A DNA stretch of 64,000 bases from assembly GCA_014898425.1 (NCBI GenBank), contig RCSZ01000010.1:62001-126000 (forward strand), in the 5' to 3' direction. Position numbers and translations under genes: made by a program. Source of the stretch: Botryotinia globosa (Eukaryota; Ascomycota; Leotiomycetes; Helotiales; Sclerotiniaceae). The notes below the pieces were generated by a model, which worked only from the letters and a program-made list of their open reading frames with translations, did no database searches and had not been told where the DNA came from. Below are positions 9,675 through 21,077 of this stretch, piece by piece (within the stretch, counting starts at the first letter, position 1; each line of letters starts with the position of its first letter).

Positions 9675-12486
9675 GATTGCAGGACTGGTATCGTTGAGAG
9701 GAAGTCTTGAGAGATCCTGCAAACAACTGAGGCTTATCTGTTTATGAATTTTTGTGTTGAAGTTGGATAGTGTTTTTGGAAGGAAAGCATTCAGGCTAGC
9801 GATCTTATAGATACAATCAAGAAGCTTATTAGTGCGGCACAGTCCCCTTTTTCATTCACAGTAGCACCGCCTAAACTAATGTTTCTGTAGGGGTGAATCG
9901 AGGTTAGTACTGCAGTTTATAGTGAATCATTAATTGCCTATGATCTATTGTTTAGCAAGTCATAATACTTCTATCTGTCATAATATCTCAACAGATAGAA
10001 AAGTTAATCGTCTCTTTTCTTCACTAGCTTTATTTTAATTCTAAACTAGTTTCGAAGATGTTGCTTGTGGATTTCCTGTGATGACCCTTGCATGTTTTAG
10101 CCAAAAAAAAACATCTCAGAGAGTTCTCAAATGTGCTCTTCCCCTCGTGGGAGAACCAGAAGATGATTATATATTGTTTTCAAGTGGGCTGACTAATTCT
10201 GAGGACTGGTTTCCAATTTCCGACCATTAGCCATTCTTGACCAGCCAGATTATAAGTATATAAGCTTTGAATTTGAGCTTTTCAAAGTAAGAGGAACTTC
10301 ACGACTTGTTCTGCTCGAACACTCTCGGCTGCAACTTTCAGAGTCGTACTTAAAGCAGTCTTTGACACAAGATCGTGGTGACATTGTTCTTTTGATGTAC
10401 CAGAGTCATTGAGGAGCCTCGGAGACTTTCTTACTAATTAGAACTTTTGTGTTCATCAATTAATATTCGAGTGAAGTGATCGAAATTGATCGAAATCGGG
10501 TCGTGGCTGTGATAGCATGTAGTCTGCTCAGCCACTGTCTAATAATGAGGTCGTGGTGCTATAATTTTGTTACCTTCTACGTGAGAGCTTTATAGTCATT
10601 ATTCGATATTAGAATAATGACCGTGGAGTCCATTTACATGATGCTTTTTTAATGAAAGGCTTCAGAATTGTTGAACGCAGAGATTAATATTTGAAGTTGT
10701 GACATGAAAGGGGAAGGTACGATCTATCCAAAGGAAGGTATCGCCATACGGATTTCCTTCACATGCCCTCCTTCAAATTTTAAGCAAGTAAACTCTCTTG
10801 CTCAAGATTTAGTCTCTTTTTGATATATTGATTCCGATGGCAAATCTGCGCAAATGGGTTTATTCTCAAAATGTTGGGCCCCGTTTCTTTCCAGTGCTTT
10901 CCTCAGGGTCCTCGCGTTGCACAAGATATAGTTTGTATTTATCCTTAGAGATGTAGTATAGAGATTCTAGCCACAAGACACTTCTTGAATAGACTTCAAC
11001 TCATAAGACAACTGATATCATGAAGCTTGAATCTCGATAACAAGGCTGACAAAAGTGTTCCTGAGATTGTCCTGAAGCACGGATTCCAATCCATCAAGTC
11101 AAATAACGTGATAATTTCCAGCAGGATCCCCATAGTATTGCCCCTCAAACCTATAGTTATTACCACTTCCAATGTCAGTGGAAAAGCCCACAAGTGCCCT
11201 ATCATCAATACAGTGGCCATAATTGTAGTCGAGATTAATCGAAGCAATCAAAACATTCTGCAGCTTTCATATCACCGTTACCTGACAATCGAGTGGCATT
11301 GGATGTCGAGACTAGAATGTAATGACATGCTATTAATATTGCTGATTACCGAATTGATATCCTATCAAGCTTCACAAGGTAATCATCCAACACTTGGAAT
11401 GGTCAGAAATCGTCATTTGAGATGTTGAATGTCGCCATCTAAGACTTTTTAAAAAGAAAAGAAAACTTATATGGGTGGTGAAATGATTGGGGGCAGGAAA
11501 GTACGGGTAATTGCACAAAAACGGATACACTTTGTTATCGATCGAGGTGCATCTATGATCTATCACGACCACTGTTTCACAACATTGACAAACAGTGGTA
11601 AAGATGCAGGAAAGTGAAAGAAGCGATAAGGTTAAGGTTCTAAAAAAGTGAGACTATTCCCACTTGTGGATTACTCTTACCTCAACCTTAATTCAAACTT
11701 TATTTAGCATCATTGATAATTGATGAGATCATTATTCTACTTGACGTTGAACAACTTACATTGATTCAAATTTACACATTGCCATTACAGTAAAATTTAT
11801 TCATAAAAAGTTGCTTTAAAATGTCGAAGAATTGTGAAAAAGGCTATTGCATTCACACCCATCCTCCAAGTCATTTCTTACAGTACTTTTTATTTAGTGA
11901 AGAGAGATACCTCCAATGAAGAACTACAGCACGGATGAAAACTGTAAAAGGAGGGGGAAAACTCTAAGTAAGAGGGGACATAGAACAGAAAATCGCTGAT
12001 AAGTACGAACTTGCAATCGAGCATCTGTAGTGTAGAGTAGGAATAGGGGTGGCTATGAAATTCCATCAGGCTCTGTCGCTTATTCGTTACTCGGATTACA
12101 TAGAATCTGTTCTTTGGTCGCTTTGATCGCATTCATGCGGTAACGAGTTCTCATCACACGACTTTACATACGTACATCAATGATGTTGCCGATAGAAGTT
12201 TATCCTCCTTATATATATATCTCTTTCTACAAGCTGGCCCCCTTTCTTTCTACACACAGTTTTTCAAGCACATGAGTATCGGCAAAAGCTACTCAAACGA
12301 CAACATTCACCTATACAGAGTACTATAACTCACAACTATAACTCCATCAAGCGACAAACTTTTCATGAAACTACCACAGTCCGATACTATTTCATAGGCT
12401 CCGAAGTTTATCAACAAATTTATCTTACATTGAGTTTCCTTATAAAGCCTCAACCAACGCAAAATACTCAAACACTTCATTCAATA
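9675..12486. other. Intergenic, AT-rich, with one cryptic coding-like patch
   Basis: Nearly 2.8 kb without a convincing intact gene. The only protein-like patch is at 11018-11258 (listed separately). The rest is AT-rich, with short open frames that lack coding character. The end of the interval (about 12210-12486) is the leader of the next plus-strand gene. Confidence 0.5.
11018..11258 (-). pseudogene. Possible relic of a small secreted-type protein gene
   Basis: One minus-strand frame reads as natural protein (INLDYNYGHCIDDRALVGFS, then TDIGSGNNYRFEGQYYGDPA) up to a TGA at 11099-11101. It continues in frame as LDGLESVLQDNLRNTFVSLV to a second stop at 11018. No ATG is present in frame upstream; an acceptor-like CTGCAG precedes the segment at about 11259. 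The Gly/Tyr/Asn-rich text with one Cys resembles a beta-rich secreted protein fragment, but I do not recognise it. It could be an exon pair, a decayed gene or chance. Confidence 0.25.
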
Positions 12487-12996
12487 ATGTGTCTCAGCTT
12501 CGCTTCTCCTGCTCCAGCCCACTGCCCTCTCGACTCTCTCCGTCCCGCCAACCCTACTCCTTACCACCCGGAGAACCTTCCATCAATCTTATCTCCTTTC
12601 TTTCGTCCCTCCAACCCAACTCCCTACCATCCACAAAACCTTCCCCAGGACCTTGAAGAGACACGATCCATATGCCGCGTCCTCAAAGAAGCTGGATTTG
12701 TCAATATAGAGCAGTTCTTGGATTCGCATGATTTGAGAGATGATGAGAAGAATCGCATGTTGAGGGCCTGGGAGTTCAATGAGGGAATAATAGAGGACTG
12801 CCTGGTTCAGAATGCGAAAGAGGAGATCTTGATGCAGAGAGAAAACGAGATTAATGGTGGGCGAGAGAAGGAAAATGAGGTCTTTACCTCATTCGCTAGC
12901 ATGAAGAAAAAGGCCAACACTGTGAAATCAAATGTGTTGGGCGAGAAGAGAAATTTCATCACTCATCAGGCACCGATACCCCAAAAAAACAAGTGA
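12487..12996 (+). CDS. GW-FM module protein with proline-rich N-terminus
   Basis: A 169-residue protein. The first in-frame ATG is at 12487 (MCLSFASPAPAHCP). The N-terminal third holds two copies of the unit NPTPYHP-x-NLP (about residues 22-34 and 42-54). Residues about 58-105 form a GW-FM-like module with the core CRVLKEAGFVNIEQFLDSHD, in which Phe replaces the usual GW tryptophan and L replaces M in FM, followed by a helical charged stretch. The C-terminus is Lys/Glu-rich with a basic end (KKKANTV, GEKRNF), compatible with nuclear or nucleic-acid contact, though that is speculative. The gene runs on the plus strand, opposite to its three relatives. An extended leader with a short (TA)n run near 12212-12220 precedes it. 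Function is unknown. Confidence 0.55.
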   Translation: MCLSFASPAPAHCPLDSLRPANPTPYHPENLPSILSPFFRPSNPTPYHPQNLPQDLEETRSICRVLKEAGFVNIEQFLDSHDLRDDEKNRMLRAWEFNEGIIEDCLVQNAKEEILMQRENEINGGREKENEVFTSFASMKKKANTVKSNVLGEKRNFITHQAPIPQKNK

Positions 12997-13883
12997 AGAG
13001 ATGAATTATAGCTCTGATGAATCTTATTTCTCTAATTACTAGCGAGGATGAATATTCACTGGAATAACAAGCAGAGATGGAGCGGTACAGCATACCGGCT
13101 AGGAGGTTCTATTACCGCCGGGCGGAATGATATTTTTCCAAGGGAGATTGACAAAAACATAATATAATATCGGCCCCGGGGATACTAGAGAGTTCAAAGC
13201 AGGCCACAACGATGCTAGCTGGAGGCAGATACAGTACCCCGTGTCTGCAGGGGAGACACAAAATTGCAATGAGTGAATTTACATTTTCGAACGGTTCCGT
13301 TGTAAGGAGAAATGGTAATAGTGACGGGTTAATGAATTATGAGATCGTTGTTTCGTCTGATGAGATCGATCACTGATTACTCAGAAGTGGGGTCATGAGT
13401 TGAGCACATGGTCTGCACGTGACGTGGTATAGTATGGTTTTAGTTAGTTCATGTAATATGGCTAGCGTTGGGAAATTGACCATCAAGCGAATGTCACCCG
13501 CTGAATTGAAATGTCGATCTACCAAACTTTGTTTTTCCTAGAACTGTGATGTGATTTGTGAGAAAATGCACATTTGTACTTCGAGCTTGCTAGCCCTCTT
13601 CAGGTCTTCCGGAGACTTTTGCGCTATCAGGTTAGTGTGCTTCCCCAGGTTTCAATGTTCGATATCTAACCTATCAAAACATGATTCCTTTTCTCAGGTT
13701 CTCATCCCTGACATAAATACCACGTACATTGAGCTTTCTGGCAAGTTCAAGAGATTCCGAGCGAACATGAGAATTGTTGCCGGACGCATTTTCAGGGAGA
13801 TAAAGTATTGTTCTATACTACCAAGCCGTCAAAGGGAGTGCTTGCGATAACATCAATGTTCATCGTGGAATTGAAATACCCAT
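12997..13883. other. Intergenic, no gene seen
   Basis: 3' space of the plus-strand gene and of the frameshifted minus-strand gene. Short open frames here lack coding character. No RNA gene or repeat was recognised. Confidence 0.45.
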
Positions 13884-14175
13884 TCAATAGCCCTCGCCAC
13901 CTTGGTTGTGAAACAGATCGTCGTAGGAATGGTCGTCTTCAAAGTCATCCTCAAAATCATCCTGATCATCCTGATCATCATAGACATCGCCATGACTATC
14001 ATCATCTCTACCACCGGAATCTTCATAACCAAAAGCCTCACCAACATTATCGTCATCGACCATACCTCCATCAAAACCGACACTTTCATCCGATTCTTCT
14101 TCCCTAGATGAAATCCTACCCAGTTCCTCTACAATATCAACCCCAGACACCAGAAACCTATTACCCACTTCCTCA
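13884..14175 (-). pseudogene. Acidic tail disconnected from the 14176-14730 gene by a frameshift
   Basis: This minus-strand frame continues, in protein sense, the gene upstream. It reads DEEVGNRFLVSGVDIVEELG, then a Glu/Ser segment, then an Asp-rich end (DDQDDQDDFEDDFEDDHSYD) closing at a stop at 13884. It has no ATG of its own near its start. Compared with the two preceding 105-base repeat units, the third, partial unit is two bases shorter at the junction near 14176-14182, which puts this tail out of frame. I therefore read it as the lost C-terminus of the GW-FM gene, disconnected by a two-base deletion or by a sequencing error. Confidence 0.6.
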
Positions 14176-14730
14176 TCAATAAATCACATCCACAAACCCG
14201 ATCGATTCTACCACAACATCTTCTACTTCCTCATCACTAACTTCCTCATCGCTAACTTGCTCATCACTAACCTCCTCATCACAACTAACCACATCCACAA
14301 ACCCGATCGATTCTACTACAACATCTTCTACTTCCTCATCACTAACTTCCTCATCGCTAACTTGCTCATCACTAACCTCCTCATCACAACTAACCACATC
14401 CAAAAACCCACTCAATTCTACTGCACCATTTTCCTCTTCCGAGCTCTTTACACCTCGCTCATTCTCCACATTTTCTTCATCGCTATCTCCCCCAAACTTT
14501 GAATTCCTCAGATCCTCTTCTTTCATTCTCTCAATCATTTCTTTTGCTTGTTCTAGATCTTCATCATTATGTAATTTCAATTCATAAGAATACATAAAAT
14601 CGATCATGCCGCGGAATCCGGCATCTCTAAGGATTCTGTGGGTTGATTTTGGGAGCTTTGAATTGGTTGATTGATTGCTACTTTTGGTAGATTGAGGGGA
14701 GCTGGGTCGAGTCTCGGTAGATACGCTCAT
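14176..14730 (-). CDS. GW-FM module protein with duplicated acidic repeats (frameshifted)
   Basis: A 184-residue frame from the ATG at 14730 (MSVSTETRPSSPQSTKSSNQ). A Ser/Thr-rich start leads to one GW-FM-type module at about residues 28-70: HRILRDAGFRGMIDFMYSYE, then DLEQAKEMIERMKEE. After a Glu/Ser linker come two tandem 35-residue units containing SCDEEVSDEQVSDEEVSDEE and VESIGFVDV. A third unit begins and is cut off by a stop (14176) because of a two-base deficit; see the tail at 13884-14175. The intact protein would have been about 280 residues. The closest module in the window is that of 8963-9674 (FM-x-SY-x-L shared). No targeting signal is visible. Unknown function; acidic repeats suggest a disordered interaction tail. 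Confidence 0.6.
   Translation of the reverse strand: MSVSTETRPSSPQSTKSSNQSTNSKLPKSTHRILRDAGFRGMIDFMYSYELKLHNDEDLEQAKEMIERMKEEDLRNSKFGGDSDEENVENERGVKSSEEENGAVELSGFLDVVSCDEEVSDEQVSDEEVSDEEVEDVVVESIGFVDVVSCDEEVSDEQVSDEEVSDEEVEDVVVESIGFVDVIY
14196..14405. repeat. Two tandem 105-bp units inside the acidic GW-FM gene
   Basis: Units start at 14196 and 14301 and are almost identical (single-base differences). They keep the reading frame, adding 35 codons per copy. The near identity points to a recent duplication or to ongoing homogenisation. A partial, diverged third copy adjoins at the low-coordinate end and carries the frameshift. Confidence 0.85.
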
Positions 14731-15334
14731 CTTAGCGCAGGTCGGAGCTCAGGGTGTGTTAGTTGGTGAGGCTTATTATTTATGACTTTGAATTAGACGT
14801 TTGTTGATATTAATTGGTATTCTGGTTGTGGTGTGAGAATTTGTTGGACGGTGGAAGATCTACTGGTCACTATTTGTTGGATTGACCTAGTAAGGGGGTG
14901 TATACACAAAAAGCATATAGGGTTAAAAGGGTATTGTATTATTGTCTGCCCCCTTCGTATGAAGGGGGCATTTCTAAGCTATATACACGTTCTACCCCAC
15001 TTTCGCACGAAGTCTTAGTCAAGTGTTCCAACACTATTTAAGGAGCAGTGTTCATAAAGCCTGTAAAAGCAAGGGAGAAGAGTGGGTTAGAAGATTCCAT
15101 GTCGTTCCACTTGGGCGGGGTTTTGCTTGATACTTGACAAGTCAAGAGTGATTGAATATGTAAATAGAGTTTGACGTTCAATGACTCACGTGAGCTGGTT
15201 CCTGAGTTTCATTGGCCCTTGAATTATTGACATGCATGATTCTTTGTGGTATCCAGAATAGTATGTGATGATTATTCCGAGGTTGTTTTCACATCCCTCC
15301 CCTCATGCAAACTGCTCTCCAAAAATCCCACTCT
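14731..15334. other. Intergenic with a perfect hairpin
   Basis: No gene is seen. The interval includes the promoter of the minus-strand GW-FM gene and a 10-bp perfect inverted repeat at 14947-14970. Confidence 0.5.
14947..14970. repeat. Perfect inverted repeat (10-bp arms, 4-base loop)
   Basis: The arms are tgcccccttc and gaagggggca with loop gtat. It is GC-rich in AT-rich surroundings and would form a stable hairpin in RNA or single-stranded DNA. No poly-T follows and no gene ends at it. It may be a protein-binding palindrome upstream of the GW-FM gene, or chance. Confidence 0.6.
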
Positions 15335-15856
15335 TCATGGACTCTCAAAATAACGAATCCCATCCGTCAACGCTACTGTGATAATCTGCGTAACCTCCTG
15401 TCCATCCGCACTCTGATCCTCTGGAAGTCTTCGTAGCATATTATTCGTAAAGGCCTCATGTCCGGCCAACAACAAGCCTAGACCAGCCACAATAGCACCA
15501 TCCAATCCTTGCTCATTGAACAATTGCTTTTTTCCCTTTAGGGTGTCTATGGCAATCGGATTGTCGATTGCGAGAGTAACATTCACATGTTCAATGAGTG
15601 ATTTTGCGTCTGATTAAGATATTGAAGGAGGTAAGAGAGCAGAGTCTGTGACACCTTGTAGAAGAGAAAGGTAGACGGCTGTGAGAGAGCCTAGAAGGGG
15701 AGCGGCAGGGAGAAGGCCACCGCTGTATAGGGCGGTTTGAGAAGTGAGAGCTCGGACATTGTTGTCGAGGGTTGTGATGTCATTTTTCAGTTGGGTGTCG
15801 GTTGTGAGGGCTAATACGGTCGAGGGCCATAAGAGGAGGGCTTTGATAGATACCAT
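15335..15856 (-). pseudogene. HsbA-family secreted cell-wall/surface-binding protein, interrupted by one TAA
   Basis: From the ATG at 15856 the frame runs through a signal peptide (MVSIKALLLWPSTVLAL) and DITTLDNNVRALTSQ, YSGGLLPAAPLL to a TAA at 15614-15616. It continues in the same frame (SDAKSLIEHVNVTLAIDNP, LDGAIVAGLGLLLAGHEAF) to a stop at 15335, 172 sense codons in all. Layout and text match the hydrophobic surface binding protein A family (Pfam HsbA), small secreted helical proteins of the fungal cell surface that in Aspergillus bind hydrophobic polymers and recruit a cutinase-like esterase. The stop lies between helices, where family members have an Ile-Ser-x-(S/A)-Asp linker, so nothing seems to be missing. 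A 48-base intron (GTGTCA..AATCAG) could remove the stop but would also remove conserved-looking sequence. A nonsense mutation or a sequencing error is more likely. Confidence 0.65.
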
Positions 15857-18677
15857 TTTAAGTTATAAGGAGAGATGTATGATGAATCGTGAAAGTATAT
15901 CAAGCTTTTGACATGGATGACTCGAAACCCCAAGGGAGAAAGATTGCAAGAAGTACAAGGTCTGGGTGGGTAAAGAAGGCACGGCGAAGATAAGATTTTA
16001 TCGAAAGTGCTTATTGAGAGATCGCCCATTAGGGAGGCATCCTTCATCAATCGTCAATTGTTCCCGATCTAGGGTTAACATATTTCCAGACACAGTAACC
16101 TGCAACCAAGCCTTGGTGCTCGTTAATGGTAGATCGGATCATCAGGTTGGATCGATTCAGTTATAGAATCAAGAAGATTGAGTATTACAAAACAACAGCA
16201 GAGAGAATAGCTTGAATTAAATCAAAGAATTATTTTCCACTTTAAAAAACCCCATGCGAACTGTCGAGTTCTAGACAGCTGCTCGATTGACGAACATAAT
16301 AATATCATCAAAACACACTGTAGATAGAGCCTGCGGGTGATTGACAGACTTTTGAAAAAGCTTACAGCAAGGTACCAAACGATCTACCATGCACTGCATT
16401 GAATAGCGTTGTGATGTGCAGCGCTTATTGATAGACACCGAAACTATTCACAAGCAATTAACATGGGATTAACCGAACCGCCTAGGCCATTCGGCACATG
16501 TGGCTGGCACGCGAGGCACGTGTCGAGGATGTGATAGCCATCAATCGTTCTGCAGAAGGGTTCGAGCAACATTAGAGGAACCATGATCCTTACTCCATAC
16601 ATTATGTATGGGTTGGAGGAGATCGAGAGTGCAGAATATCTTTCATCGCGCCATCACCTGTTTGCTGTCTCTGCACGGTACCTGGCCGAGGCACACGAGT
16701 ACCTTACCCCGCGAAGTATATCTGATCCCCATAACTTAGAATGTCGGGCTCATCCTCTAGCTTCCGAGCTCCTCCATATGCTTTGACATATCGGCTGGGA
16801 ACTTGTGTGGATGATTAGATGCAGGCACTATTTCCCGGTACAAACGCTTGAGGGTGGCTCGGGTGACTGTCCCATGCCGCTGTGTGATTTCTGACAAAGA
16901 GACACAGTATCCGTGTTATGGATAGTCTAGATTTCATCGTATCGTATGTCGAATGTAGAGAGGAAAGATAATTTATATGCTAGAAACAAGTTGTGCACAA
17001 AGCCAGAGAGAGACACGCCGCACGCTTACATGATAGAAATTGCCGCCATTCTGCCGTTTTCAGTTTCCGGGCGGTGAGTCTACTTTTTTTTGGACTTTGA
17101 ACATCTTCGGAAATAACTTTTCGGGATTGTTCTTATTCCCAGTCGATGTAAATTTTCTTAATTTCTTGTCTAAATCTGGAGGTGACGGTGGAGATGGTTG
17201 AGGAAAACTGATCTTTTTTTCAGACATGCAACAAAAGAAAATGGTTTGCTACATTCACGTGATTGATCCTGGCAGAATAAAGCGGTGATTTGATGGGTTA
17301 TGTAAGCAAATCGCATAAAAATATAATTAACTCTTCTTCATTGATTGTTCATCTTCAACTCGGAATTTGTGCAATGGATGAACTTTGAAGACATATCGAA
17401 CATATTATCAGGACTCGACTGGCAGTGGCTGGAGTACCCTTGGATAACCTTCGAAGATCAATCAGTTGAGACCCGCTCCTTCATGATAAGTTGATAACGC
17501 TTACTTCGTAATGGCACTGGCAGAGATGGTCTGAATGGTGCAATTTGGTAGTATTCTCACCCTTTGCATGTTCATATTACGGAGGTTGGGGAGGTCCACG
17601 GGTAGGTGAATCTGTTGACTGTACTCCGGATATGGATTTAATCATATCAATATCTACGAAGAGATGGAACTACTCGAAGGGTCTCTCTCTTCGTCGATAG
17701 AGACATCAAGTGGGCCATTGTTATCACATCTTACAAGTTACAACAACTTGGAAACATCGAGGGTCCATTCGAGAACAGCTGAATGATAGGAATGGCATCC
17801 CCATACCAGGTATGCTCTACGTGGTTCACCGACAGGAAGTACTGTACGTACCTCGTCTAGAGCTCGGGTGTACAAATGTACACGATATCACATCTTACTC
17901 CCTTTATCCACCGGATCTCTTTCCGAATTTGACCCGCACATAAACTTCCTCGCCACATGGGTAACGCCACCTTCTTTGGAAATCTAGAGATTCAAGTTGC
18001 ATTGTCCTGACTAAATTCGCCAGGTACGAAAGTAGCTCAAGGTACCAGCAGTACCAAAATTCGGGGATTTCCGAGCATCGACCCATCATGTTATCTACTT
18101 TTATCAATTGAGGATATATACTCCGTAATGTTATTGATAACAGCTTGTATCATGGATTACCATGGATTATCATGGATTATTCATTAATGACAGCAAATAT
18201 CCAAATATCCCTGACCCCACCTTCCTTTTCGGTAAAGGTCCGTCAGCTCGGATAAGCAACCATCATTTTCCCAGCCCATCACAACATTCAACAACTAATT
18301 TATATTACCAGGGGCAATATTCCACCACGAGTATGGAAATCATGAAAGTGGTATTGATCTTCTCCAGATTTAGTACCTTCTTCCGTAATTCACTTGATTT
18401 TCAACATTTCCAAGACTTCCATTACTAAGATGAATCAATTTACGTCTTATCGTGAAGTCGTATAACATATATACACCTTCCTAAGTGGGATTCACTAAAT
18501 GTAAAGTTACATGACAGCTGCAACTAGGTTTAACGTGTGGGGCTTGAGGTACCAGGAAATGGAAAGTTTCACAAGGTCTACTTTTACTACATATTCCCCA
18601 AGCTCTCGTATCTTGTCAGTCTCCATTTCTCTCACCCTACTCATCATCAATTCATACCGTTCTTTGAAGCTGTGATC
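15857..18677. other. Intergenic, no intact gene seen
   Basis: About 2.8 kb. A 67-codon ATG frame at 16583-16786 (+) and a 38-codon frame from the ATG at 17378 (+, MNFEDISNILSGLDWQWLEY) look mildly protein-like but stand alone and may be relics. Three copies of catggatta occur near 18150-18180. The end is the promoter of the sedolisin gene. Confidence 0.45.
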
Positions 18678-20688
18678 ATGGTTGGATTCTCGATTCTCAT
18701 TTCTACAGCTTTGGCTGCTCAATCAGCTCTCGCGGGTTCAGTCATTCGCTCGAGAACAAACTATGCGGTCAAGGAAAGACATTATGTTCCCAGACAATGG
18801 AAGAGAGTTGCTCGTGCTCCTGCTGAAGGTATCATTAATTTGAATATCGCATTGAAGCAGAGTCAATTTGAAGAACTTGAGAGACAGTTGTATCAGGGTT
18901 AGTTAAAGTTCCAACTTGATGCATTCGAATCGACAGAACTAACATATTCTCTACAGTTTCCGACCCATCCCACCAAAAATACGGCAATCATTTGACTTCT
19001 GAGGAAGTCGATGAATTGGTTCGACCATCATCTCAAACTCTTGATTCCACTCACAAATGGCTTCTTGAGAACGGAATCGACGCTTCAAGCTTAAGATACA
19101 GTAGTGCAAAGGATTGGATTCATCTCTCCATACCAGTCAAGGATGCTGAGCGCTTGCTCGATACTGAATACCATGTTTATGAGCATGAAGCTGGTGGTCA
19201 GATTATTCGTACTCCAAATTGGTCACTTCCTATGCATCTTCATCAGCATATTGATGCCATTCAACCAACAACATCGTTCATGCGTGCAGCACCAAGATCT
19301 AGCTACAATCCAAGAGAGGCAAAGATTAACTCAAGACACACCAACGTTATTGAAGGTCAACTTAGTGCAGGACATACTCCATCTGGATATACTCCTCCAT
19401 CAAACACCACACTTTCGGCACTATGTGACGTTGCTGCGGTATCTCCTGAATGCTTCCAAGCTCTCTATGGAACCGGAAAATACAAGCCAAAGTCAGCTGG
19501 AAAGAATAAGATTGGATTCAACAATTTCCTTGGGGAAGTTCCAATCAGAGCAGATGATGCCTTGTTCTTACTCAAGTATCGTCCAGATGCAGTAGCCTCT
19601 GCATATCAATTCAAATACATCTCTATCAACGGTGGGCCAGTTCAAAACACCACTCTCACTGCTGAGCAATTGGCAGATAAACTAGGCAAGGAAGCCAATC
19701 TCGATCTCACAGCTATTACTGGAATCAGTTACCCAACCCCAATTACCGCCTACTCAACCGGTGGACAACCACCCTTCAATGCTTCAATTGGTACATCTAA
19801 AAACACCAACGAGCCATATGCCGATTGGTTGAACTACATTCTCGCACAACCTACCTCCGAAATTCCTCAAGTTATTAGTACATCCTACGGTGACGAAGAA
19901 CAAACTGTTCCCGAGTTCTATGCCAAGCGTGTCTGCGAGCAGCTCGCTCAATTGGGTGCTAGAGGTGTATCCGTTCTTTTCTCCTCCGGTGATTATGGAG
20001 TTGGTGACAACGGTACTTGTGTTTCCAATGATGGAAAGAACACCACAATGTTCGTTCCAGATTTCCCAACAAGTTGTCCATACATTACCTCTGTTGGAGC
20101 TACCAAATTCTTCGAGCCAGAAGTCGCTGCGTATCGTGCTACCGGTGTTGATCCCATCAGCGGTGTTCTCCACGGTGGTTGGTCTACTGGTGCTGGGTTC
20201 AGTAACTACTTTGCTAGACCTTCATACCAAGAAAAAGTTGTTTCTGCTTACGTCAAGAAACTCAATGGTACTTTCGATGGTCTCTACAACAAAAGTAAGT
20301 ACCTTCTCTTCTCATCTTGCGTATAGAATATCACTAACAGTTTCCAGCTGGTCGCGCATACCCTGATATTTCTGCCCAAGGTTCCTACTTTGCATACGTC
20401 TGGAATCAAACTTACGGCTCCATCTCCGGTACCTCTGCCTCTACACCTCTCATGTCCGGTATCATTGCTCTCATCAACGATGCGCTTCTATCGAAGGGTA
20501 AACCAGTCCTTGGTTTCTTGAACCCATGGTTGTATAGCAAGGGACACAAGGGATTCACCGATATCCTAAGCGGAAGCGCAGTTGGATGCGATACTGCTGG
20601 ATTCCCCGTCACTGAGGGTTGGGATCCCGCTACTGGATTCGGTACTCCTAACTTCCCAGAGTTGTTGAAACTTGCTGGGGCCAACTAG
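18678..20688 (+). CDS. Secreted sedolisin (S53) tripeptidyl-peptidase-type protease
   Basis: Exons 18678..18897, 18957..20294 and 20348..20688 give 632 residues. The introns have GTTAGT and GTAAGT donors and CAG acceptors, and the joins restore YQVSDPSHQKYG and YNKTGRAYPDIS. A signal peptide (VGFSILISTALAAQSALA) and a prodomain (about 20-200, with HLTSEEVDELV) precede the serine-carboxyl peptidase domain. The catalytic residues are visible: Glu and Asp in EANLDLTAI (about 318 and 322), the oxyanion Asp in SSGDYGVG (about 418), and the nucleophile in SGTSASTPL (about 548). The C-terminal calcium site (FTDILSG, GWDPATGFG) is present. Such enzymes are acid-active secreted proteases that release tripeptides from the N-termini of proteins, used in nutrition and host-protein breakdown. 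The length is usual for the Aspergillus sed family. It appears intact. Confidence 0.93.
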
Positions 20689-21077
20689 ATTAAACTCAAT
20701 TGGATTGGCTGGTATTATAAAGGGAATGGTGGCTAGGTAATCGGTAAAATGAATGCATGAAGCATGATGAATAGATAATTCTAATGATATAATGATTACG
20801 CTCAAATTTGGTTTATTATTCATGACGTGAACCTAATGATCAGATGCGACAAATTTTGAATGCAAAATGATTGTAACTTTTTGATAGAAGCGAGCATACT
20901 GTTATCGTCTCTATAAATTTGGATGAACACATAGATAAGGTCACACCTTAACTTGTGTTCAAAAAGCAGCTCATGCTGCTGCGATGACCGACTCCTTGAG
21001 TCCCCTAATTAGATAAGCAGCAACAGTAGCTTCGAAAGCGAATTCAAAGCCTTCAAAGGACGCAATCAAGGAGCCAT
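20689..21077. other. Convergent 3' intergenic
   Basis: Separates the 3' ends of the sedolisin and the ankyrin giant. AT-rich; no feature beyond probable polyadenylation sites. Confidence 0.5.

Noticed and set aside
12430..12486. A longer start for the proline-rich GW-FM gene
   Set aside because: The upstream extension begins at TTG; the first ATG is at 12487.
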